Made by a program: the position numbers and the translations under genes. Positions 1 to 5,672 of a DNA stretch of 7,602 nucleotides are shown here, in pieces. Under the pieces are notes generated by a model, which searched no databases, was not told the origin of the DNA, and saw only the letters and a list, made by a program, of their open reading frames with translations. The DNA is from Fibrobacteria bacterium GUT77 (lineage in GTDB: Bacteria > Fibrobacterota > Chitinivibrionia > Chitinivibrionales > Chitinispirillaceae): assembly GCA_001462255.1 (NCBI GenBank), contig LIUJ01000256.1:2170-9771 (forward strand). Direction: 5' to 3'. The first letter of the stretch is position 1; each line of letters starts with the position of its first letter.

Positions 1-258
1 TTTACCGTTGATAATCGCCGTTTTCATACATTTCGCGTTTAAGCGTAGCGACGCTTTCTCATGGAAAACGCTACTGTTGCTGTTTTTTCCGTTTTTTTCG
101 TTCTTCGCGACTTTTGGAATATTTATTTTAGGCGTTTGGTTTGCTATGATGTGCGCGCTTGGAATCAAGAACAGAAAGATTAATCCCAACCTATTCGTCG
201 GTTTTTTTCTGCTTTGTATCGGGTATATTATATCGGACATTCGACTTTTTTACGTGAT
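1..258 (+). repeat. 5' near-identical block of the paralogue pair (copy 1)
   Basis: This block aligns without gaps to 1964-2221 (offset 1963), with about eight mismatches by eye. The core 59-243 differs from 2022-2206 at a single base (146). It encodes two to three membrane helices. It continues leftwards out of the window, so its true left border is not visible. Confidence 0.9.
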
Positions 259-1414
259 GCTCTCAAACGAAGTACCTTCGTTCAATCGCTCTATGGCCAT
301 TATACATCCTGTTGATTTTATAGCGAAAATACAAACGCTTTTCAACCAATTTGTAAAATACTTTATAAACGGGTATTTTTTTGCGTCGCCGTTGAACAAT
401 TTGATTGTTATGCCGGTTGCGTTGTTTGTTTCGTCGTGTTGTGCGGTTACCGCAATCGGTAAAATGAAACGATGCTCCGGAACAATAGCCGCTCGTATAA
501 AGACCGTTTTTAACGAGAGCGCCCCGGACGTAAAACGGCTATTTCTGCTTGAAATCATTGTTGTCGCGCTTTGCTTTATTGCCGCTATAGACGATTCCGG
601 ATTGCTGGATAAATTCATCGCGAAATTTATTCCGGTATTAACTGGGTTTGTATGGAATAGGGTGTGGATATTCAATAGAGTGTTATGGTATGTTATCTTT
701 GCGTTTTGCATAACAATCATCATGAAAAACAATATCGGCGAACATATAGGTAAGAAATTAAAACTACCGGAGCACTTTTCCAGAATATGCGCCGGCATTC
801 TTGTTTGTTTGCAACTCGGATATATCACGTTAGTCCCGGTAATTTATAACGACCAGGTTAAAATATGGTTTGACCAAACCGTCATTAAAACAGGCGTCGC
901 AAAAAAGATATTGCCAGGTATCGAGTATGATAAGTTTATTTCTTACAAAGAATTTTTCGCAACTGAATATTTTAACCGAATCAAAAAAGACATTTCCTAT
1001 TCCGGTGAAAAAGTCGCGGCTCTCGGATATCACGCCAATATTCTTATATACAACGGCTTTAATTGCATTGACGGATACAATAACTTATATACATTGAGCT
1101 ACAAACGGCGATTCAAAGATTTAATTACCCCTGAACTTGAAATCAACGAACTTGCAAGTGAGACTTACGACGATTGGGCTTGGCCTAGAATGTATTTGTA
1201 TAACGAGAATCTGCCGTACGACAGAACACGAAACAAAAATACAACACCTATAAAACTCAATATCAACATGGACGTTTTTAAGAACGATTTTAAGGCAACG
1301 TACATACTTTCGCGCGCGGAGATCTCAAACTGCGATACTCTTGGACTTGAATTGGTGAAACGGTATTACGACGACGAAAGCATTTATACGATTTATTTGT
1401 ATAAGGCTATTTAG
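1..1414 (+). CDS. DUF6044/YkoS-like multi-pass membrane protein, copy 1 (5' end outside window)
   Basis: The reading frame is open from base 2 to the TAG at 1412-1414 (470 residues). The first possible start in frame, a TTG at 8, lies inside a transmembrane segment that aligns with residue 154 of the complete downstream paralogue. The true start is therefore upstream of the window, and about 151 residues are missing. The visible part has roughly seven hydrophobic helices and then a hydrophilic C-terminal domain of about 190 residues. That domain carries a DGYNNLYTLSYKRRF segment and ends in an IYLYKAI tail. These C-terminal patterns recall, from memory, the DUF6044 (B. subtilis YkoS-like) family, which is linked to surface polysaccharide or glycosylation genes. 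A GT-C-like envelope role is inference only. It lies 97 bp upstream of the second copy on the same strand, with no clear terminator between. Its two ends are nearly identical to that copy and its middle is diverged. Confidence 0.8.
   Translation, partial: LPLIIAVFIHFAFKRSDAFSWKTLLLLFFPFFSFFATFGIFILGVWFAMMCALGIKNRKINPNLFVGFFLLCIGYIISDIRLFYVMLSNEVPSFNRSMAIIHPVDFIAKIQTLFNQFVKYFINGYFFASPLNNLIVMPVALFVSSCCAVTAIGKMKRCSGTIAARIKTVFNESAPDVKRLFLLEIIVVALCFIAAIDDSGLLDKFIAKFIPVLTGFVWNRVWIFNRVLWYVIFAFCITIIMKNNIGEHIGKKLKLPEHFSRICAGILVCLQLGYITLVPVIYNDQVKIWFDQTVIKTGVAKKILPGIEYDKFISYKEFFATEYFNRIKKDISYSGEKVAALGYHANILIYNGFNCIDGYNNLYTLSYKRRFKDLITPELEINELASETYDDWAWPRMYLYNENLPYDRTRNKNTTPIKLNINMDVFKNDFKATYILSRAEISNCDTLGLELVKRYYDDESIYTIYLYKAI
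1223..1414 (+). repeat. 3' near-identical block of the paralogue pair (copy 1)
   Basis: This block aligns without gaps to 3183-3374 (offset 1960). The first 74 bases (1223-1296) are identical. The remaining six differences (1297, 1321, 1372, 1390, 1408, 1411) are all synonymous, so the last 63 residues are the same in both proteins. Similarity ends at the stop codon. Confidence 0.92.
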
Positions 1415-1511
1415 AAAGTGACACGCCAAAAAATCTAAATTCGGAAATTGTGAGACTGTCTATATTTCAATATGTTTGCACAACAAAACAATATTAAGAA
1501 AACATTTCAAC

Positions 1512-3374
1512 ATGATAACGGATACGCAAAAGAGCATTGAGCGCAAAGTGATGTATGCCGTAGTTTTTATGATTTCGGCGTTCTTTTTGCTTCCCTTTAT
1601 TTTATTCGGCGCAGATTCATACGTTACGCCTTACGATAATTTGAACGTCTGTATCTCATGGTACAAAATGTATCGCGATAACGGATTATTCTTTAAGTTT
1701 GACGCTCCTACTAACGGTCAGGACGGAATGTCAACGCTCTATTATTCCCAAATGGGTTTTTATTTTCAAAGTCTTTTGTTTTTGATTTTCAGCGATTTTA
1801 CGGCTTACGCCCTCTCGTACTATTTTGCCGTTCTTATCGGTTTTATATCAATGTACATACTGTTGAGAAAGATATTCGGTTTCTCGTCAACATTGAGCGT
1901 TTTGACGGCCGTTTGTTACGCTTTTTTGCCGGTGTTGCCGTTTTGGAATATCGCCGCCGCGACTTTACCGTTGATAATCGCCGTTTTTATACATTTGGCG
2001 TTTAAGCGCGGCGACGCTTTTTCATGGAAAACGCTACTGTTGCTGTTTTTTCCGTTTTTTTCGTTCTTCGCGACTTTTGGAATATTTATTTTAGGCGTTT
2101 GGTTTGCTACGATGTGCGCGCTTGGAATCAAGAACAGAAAGATTAATCCCAACCTATTCGTCGGTTTTTTTCTGCTTTGTATCGGGTATATTATATCGGA
2201 CATTCGGCTTTTTTACGTAATGTTTGTCGATAATGTGCCTATTAACCGTTCACTTTTCGCCGAACATCCGGTTGAATTTACCGCACAAATGCTAATGTTT
2301 TTTAGGCAATTCATAAGACTTTTGCTACCTAAGCACGCTTTTGCGTCATCACTGAACAATCTGATTGTTACGCCTGTTGCGTTTTTCGTATCGCTGAATT
2401 GCTTAATTGACCTGTTCAACATTATGAAACGACAACATGGAACAATAGTTACTCGCATATCGGCTACTCTTAATGAGAGTGATACCGACGTAAAACGGTT
2501 ATTCCTGCTTGAAATCATTATTGTCGCGTTTTGCTTTACTGCCGCCTTATGCGATTCGGGATTACCGGATAAATTTATAGCAAAATTCATTCCAATACTA
2601 AACGGTTTTGTGTGGAACAGGGTGTGTATATTCAACCGTGTGTTATGGTATGTTATTTTTGCGCTTTGTTTAAAGATTATCATTAAAAACAATATCTGCC
2701 CGTACGTCGGTAAGAAATTGAAACTTTCTCGACGTTTTTCCAGAATATGCGTCGGCGTTCTTATTTGTTTGCAACTCTTATATATAGCTTTAGTTCCTGA
2801 GATTTATAATGACCAAGTTAAAACATGGTTTGACCAAACTACTATTAAAACAGGGATTGCCAAAAAAATAATGCCAAATATTGAGTATCATAAATTCGTT
2901 TCTTATAAAGAATTTTTTGCCGCTAAACTATTTGACGGAATTAAAAAAGATATTTCTTATTCCGGTGAAAAAGTTGCGGCTCTCGGGTATCATGCCAATA
3001 TCCTCCAATACAACGGTTTTAACTGTATCGACGGATATAACAACCTATTCCCATTGAGTTACAAACAGCGGTTCAGAACATTAATTGCGCCTGAACTTGA
3101 AATTAACGAAGCACAACGAGAGCTTTACGATGATCATTCATGGTTGATGATGTATTTATATAATTCGGATTTGGATTACAATAGAACACGAAACAAAAAT
3201 ACAACACCTATAAAACTCAATATCAACATGGACGTTTTTAAGAACGATTTTAAGGCGACGTACATACTTTCGCGCGCGGAAATCTCAAACTGCGATACTC
3301 TTGGACTTGAATTGGTGAAACGGTATTACGATGACGAAAGCATTTATACCATTTATTTGTATAAGGCCATATAG
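1512..3374 (+). CDS. DUF6044/YkoS-like multi-pass membrane protein, copy 2 (complete)
   Basis: The protein has 620 residues from the ATG at 1512. An in-frame TTG at 1476 would add 12 residues, but the ATG is preferred because it sits just ahead of a short charged N-terminus (MITDTQKSIERK) and the first helix (about residues 14-34). Neither start has a strong ribosome-binding site; AAGAAAA upstream of 1512 is the best candidate. About ten hydrophobic segments follow, at roughly 14-34, 83-119, 128-145, 150-165, 172-202, 215-235, 284-300, 330-348, 372-392 and 411-429. A soluble C-terminal domain covers about 430-620. The first loop has an acidic motif, TPYDNLNVCISWYKMY (39-54), where GT-C transferases often carry catalytic acids. 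The C-terminal domain has CIDGYNNLFPLSYKQRF (505-521). Family assignment is from remembered patterns; function is unknown, possibly envelope glycan assembly. It is a tandem paralogue of the gene before it and converges with the minus-strand operon. Confidence 0.85.
   Translation: MITDTQKSIERKVMYAVVFMISAFFLLPFILFGADSYVTPYDNLNVCISWYKMYRDNGLFFKFDAPTNGQDGMSTLYYSQMGFYFQSLLFLIFSDFTAYALSYYFAVLIGFISMYILLRKIFGFSSTLSVLTAVCYAFLPVLPFWNIAAATLPLIIAVFIHLAFKRGDAFSWKTLLLLFFPFFSFFATFGIFILGVWFATMCALGIKNRKINPNLFVGFFLLCIGYIISDIRLFYVMFVDNVPINRSLFAEHPVEFTAQMLMFFRQFIRLLLPKHAFASSLNNLIVTPVAFFVSLNCLIDLFNIMKRQHGTIVTRISATLNESDTDVKRLFLLEIIIVAFCFTAALCDSGLPDKFIAKFIPILNGFVWNRVCIFNRVLWYVIFALCLKIIIKNNICPYVGKKLKLSRRFSRICVGVLICLQLLYIALVPEIYNDQVKTWFDQTTIKTGIAKKIMPNIEYHKFVSYKEFFAAKLFDGIKKDISYSGEKVAALGYHANILQYNGFNCIDGYNNLFPLSYKQRFRTLIAPELEINEAQRELYDDHSWLMMYLYNSDLDYNRTRNKNTTPIKLNINMDVFKNDFKATYILSRAEISNCDTLGLELVKRYYDDESIYTIYLYKAI
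1964..2221 (+). repeat. 5' near-identical block of the paralogue pair (copy 2)
   Basis: This is the partner of 1-258. Similarity drops sharply just after the shared FYVM codons at about 2221, where the two proteins change to unrelated loop residues and copy 1 gains one codon. Confidence 0.9.
3183..3374 (+). repeat. 3' near-identical block of the paralogue pair (copy 2)
   Basis: This is the partner of 1223-1414. The left border is abrupt: the four codons before it differ (LPYD in copy 1, LDYN in copy 2) and the sequence is then identical for 74 bases. Confidence 0.92.
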
Positions 3375-3475
3375 ACGGAACATTTAACAATGGGCATAAA
3401 ACTGAAAACATAATGATTGCCGATACTGAAAATAAAAGATTCGATCGGACTCCGTTTCAACGAAATATTGATTAT
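3375..3475. other. Convergent intergenic gap, no clear terminator
   Basis: These 101 bases separate the stop of the membrane-protein gene (+) from the stop of ispF (-). The gap is AT-rich. No hairpin with a following T-run was found on either strand, although both transcripts would be expected to end here. Confidence 0.6.
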
Positions 3476-3979
3476 CTATGTTGGCCTGCACGCCGATACT
3501 ACGACAAACGCCTGAATCCCCTCTCCTCGCCCGAACGCCGTTAACCCCTCGCCGGTAGTCGCCGTTAGGCCTATGTCGCTTTCTTGTAGCGACAGCATCG
3601 ACGCTACGGACTTCTTTATCGCGGGAATGTGGTCGGCTAAGTGCGGCCTTTTGGCCTCTATAGATATTGATACGTGCGTTGGTTTCCATCCGCCTACCGA
3701 TAGCGTTTCTACGGCTTTTTTTAGATATACGCGGCTGTCGGTTTGTCCGTTTCGACACAAGTCGTCGCTGATTTTTCCGAGGATATTCCGGCCGGATACG
3801 CCGGAAATCGCGTTTGTCAAGGCATGCAAAACAACATCCGCGTCGCTGTTGCCTTCGAGGCCTGCGCAGTTTGGAATTGTTACACCGCCGAGAATCAACG
3901 GCTTTGACGAATCGACCGGTTCAAAGCGGTGCGAGTCTTGGCCTATGGCCGATACGAACGCGTTGTTATTGGCACCCAT
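3476..3979 (-). CDS. ispF: 2-C-methyl-D-erythritol 2,4-cyclodiphosphate synthase (divergent IspF)
   Basis: IspF cyclises CDP-methylerythritol 2-phosphate to MEcPP with release of CMP, the fifth step of the cytosolic MEP isoprenoid pathway. The 167 residues match the family's usual length of about 160. Zinc ligands are visible: Asp15 and His17 in GQDSHRF, and His52 in DADVVLHAL. The C-terminal TATTGEGL (139-146) and FGRGEGI (149-155) match the KATTTEKLGF-GRGEGI signature. Two features are odd. The usual HSD histidine (E. coli His34) is Asn44, and the LGDIG-FPDTD loop is replaced by NILGKISDDLCRNGQTDS (65-82). This variant looks, from memory, like chlamydial-type IspF. The ATG start overlaps the end of amgK by 14 bp and has an AAAGGGGG ribosome-binding site six bases upstream (3986-3993). 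It is the last gene of the operon. Its partner ispD is not in the window. Confidence 0.92.
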   Translation of the reverse strand: MGANNNAFVSAIGQDSHRFEPVDSSKPLILGGVTIPNCAGLEGNSDADVVLHALTNAISGVSGRNILGKISDDLCRNGQTDSRVYLKKAVETLSVGGWKPTHVSISIEAKRPHLADHIPAIKKSVASMLSLQESDIGLTATTGEGLTAFGRGEGIQAFVVVSACRPT

Positions 3980-4955
3980 GAATAACCCCCTTTATCGTCG
4001 GGTAATCTGGCAGATAGTCATTTATGTAGTACAGTCTCTCCAACGCCGTCGAAATGAACTCGCGGTAGCGCGGTTTGCCTTTGTGGAGGGATAGGTTGGC
4101 GTAGGCTCCGAGCGCCTGCATCAGCCGTTGGGCAGCGCAAACGTAGAAAGCGCCGCTCTCCGAGGATGCCTCGGCTTTAGATAAGTAGTAGCCTACCAAA
4201 TCGTCTATCATGCCGTAGCCGAGATCGACGTACGGATCGAAGATCAGCGAGGCGGCGTCGTAATGCGGCGGTCCGAGGCGCGCGCCTTGGTAGTCGACGA
4301 ATCTTATGTGCCCGTCGGTTATTAGGATGTTCTCCGATTGAAAGTCGCGATGCATACAAACGGCCGGAATGCCGGCCGCGTACTCCGCCATTTTGCGCCG
4401 CTCGTTCTCCCATTCGGCGGTAAGCAACTCTTCCTTGGCAAAAAATTCCACCACGCAGTGCCGCGCGAAGTAGCTCGTCTCCCAAAGAAACGTCTCAACG
4501 TCCATCGCCCGCGAGGCGATGTAGGGGCAGTTCGTAACGTCTTGGCGGTGCCATACGGTAAGGGCGTCTATAACTTTGCGATAGGCGTCCGCTATGATAA
4601 CGCTTTGTCCGACGTGGTCGAGACAAAAACGCCTTAACGTCACGTCGCCCAAATCCTCCTCAAGAATGAGGCCGTGGAGCGGATCGCTCGCGTGTATTTT
4701 GGGTAGAAACGGGACTGTGCGAGACAGGCGCGCCTCTATCCCCAAGAAACGCGGCCAGTCCTCGTCGCCGCTGTCCCATTCTACTAATATGTATGATTTT
4801 TTCGCGCCCGATACCCTGAAGAAGCGGCGCGTAGAGGCGGCTTGGCCGGCCAGTTCGGTTTTCCACTCCGCTACGTCAAAGTTCTTTATTGACGCTTCTA
4901 AAAACGCGAGTTGCGCGGGGGTCAGTTCCACATCCGTTTCTATTGTCGATTCCAT
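3966..4955 (-). CDS. amgK: Aminoglycoside-phosphotransferase-fold sugar kinase, probable N-acetylmuramate 1-kinase (AmgK-like)
   Basis: The protein has 329 residues, close to the roughly 330-340 typical of AmgK (COG3178, APH family). It should phosphorylate the anomeric C1 of MurNAc (and perhaps GlcNAc) with ATP in the cytosol. Visible motifs include TRRFFRVSG (42-50) of the N-lobe nucleotide loop, VEWDSGDEDWPRFLGIEARL (58-77), ILEEDLGD (97-104), the catalytic loop HRDFQSENI (202-210) with Asp204 and Asn209, and the metal-binding VDYQGARLGPPHYDAASL (220-237) with Asp221. The QALGAYANLSLHKGKPRY segment (280-297) also fits AmgK rather than antibiotic kinases. The ATG start overlaps the murU end by 16 bp and has AAAGGA seven bases upstream (4963-4968). 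Adjacent murU and namZ support MurNAc as substrate. An APH kinase for another sugar or for choline is the alternative, but is less likely here. Confidence 0.82.
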   Translation of the reverse strand: MESTIETDVELTPAQLAFLEASIKNFDVAEWKTELAGQAASTRRFFRVSGAKKSYILVEWDSGDEDWPRFLGIEARLSRTVPFLPKIHASDPLHGLILEEDLGDVTLRRFCLDHVGQSVIIADAYRKVIDALTVWHRQDVTNCPYIASRAMDVETFLWETSYFARHCVVEFFAKEELLTAEWENERRKMAEYAAGIPAVCMHRDFQSENILITDGHIRFVDYQGARLGPPHYDAASLIFDPYVDLGYGMIDDLVGYYLSKAEASSESGAFYVCAAQRLMQALGAYANLSLHKGKPRYREFISTALERLYYINDYLPDYPTIKGVIHGCQ

Positions 4956-5665
4956 GGATTAATCCTTTCCGTCTCTATCATTGTAAGCGCTTCACGCGTG
5001 CCTATGTCCATCCACCATGAAGATTCTTTATCGGGGATGATAATATCGGGAACATGCCCGGCCGCAGATACTCTTTTCCATATCGGAATTATTGAAAAAT
5101 CATCCGCGTCAACAAAGTTTAAAAATTCCCTTCTGTAAAAAGCTACTCCGGTAAATTCGGCTTCCGAAACCGCTCTTGTTGATGCCAACGCCTCCCTATC
5201 CTCTGAAACGCCGAGAAAATCTTTGGTGGCGTTATCGTACAACACCGTCCCTTTGCTACTTGTGGGGATTGATACAAGAGAACAAATACGCCCGCTTTTA
5301 ACAAACCTATCCGCCAATTCCGCTATATCAAATTTGTGCAGAATATCGACATTGACGATAAGAAAAGTATCGTCCCCGCTTAAAAACTCCCTCGCGAAAT
5401 ACAGCGCTCCTCCCGTTCCTCTTATTTTATCACTCTCATAAAACAACTCAAACGGTACGGGCGACTCTCGTTGATACCGCTCCATCAATTCATGTAAATA
5501 ATGCGAGTTGACGCCTATCGCGGAGAAAACGCCTGATTTTTGCAGTACGCGTAAATTATGCGCCAAAAGCGGTTCGCCGCGTACGGGCACCAAGGCTTTG
5601 GGCAACGTGTCCGTAATAGGCCTCAAGCGTGTGCCGAAACCCGCAGCAAGTATGAATCCGCGCAT
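4940..5665 (-). CDS. murU: Sugar-1-phosphate nucleotidyltransferase, probable MurNAc-1-phosphate uridylyltransferase (MurU-like)
   Basis: The protein has 241 residues and a single nucleotidyltransferase (GT-A-like, NTP_transferase) domain without a C-terminal beta-helix, the size expected of MurU. It should join UTP and MurNAc-alpha-1-phosphate to give UDP-MurNAc plus pyrophosphate. Visible signatures are AAGFGTRLRPITDTLPKAL (7-25), GTGGAL (83-88), the metal-binding NVD (105-107, Asp107), EFTGVAFYR (170-178) and WWMDIGTREAL (217-227, Asp220). A frame running further upstream to 5779 exists, but it would overlap namZ by over 100 bp. The ATG at 5665 starts the conserved domain and has an AAGGAG site, so it is chosen. 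GC content is lower (about 40-52% per line) than in the flanking genes. Mannose- or heptose-1-phosphate transferases share these motifs; the neighbours favour MurU. Confidence 0.82.
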   Translation of the reverse strand: MRGFILAAGFGTRLRPITDTLPKALVPVRGEPLLAHNLRVLQKSGVFSAIGVNSHYLHELMERYQRESPVPFELFYESDKIRGTGGALYFAREFLSGDDTFLIVNVDILHKFDIAELADRFVKSGRICSLVSIPTSSKGTVLYDNATKDFLGVSEDREALASTRAVSEAEFTGVAFYRREFLNFVDADDFSIIPIWKRVSAAGHVPDIIIPDKESSWWMDIGTREALTMIETERINPWNRQ

Positions 5666-5672
5666 ACCGCGC

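Noticed and set aside
1476..1511. TTG start adding 12 residues to membrane protein copy 2
   Set aside because: It has no ribosome-binding site, and the added residues are not part of the first helix. The ATG at 1512 gives a normal short N-terminus.
3573..4094. Long plus-strand ORF opposite ispF and amgK, and similar long frames opposite namZ
   Set aside because: These are antisense shadows of genes with clear catalytic motifs, and they show no recognisable domains of their own.
4940..5665. Nucleotidyltransferase as IspD, the usual partner of IspF
   Set aside because: The signature is AAGFGTRLRP...LPKAL with a WWMDIGT ending, typical of sugar-1-phosphate transferases. IspD has a different AAGxGxRM...PKQ pattern and no such ending.
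3966..5665. Choline kinase plus phosphocholine cytidylyltransferase (LicA/LicC-like) reading of the kinase-transferase pair
   Set aside because: Same folds, but the kinase has AmgK-like C-terminal segments and the pair sits behind a NamZ-like gene. MurNAc salvage explains all three; choline does not.
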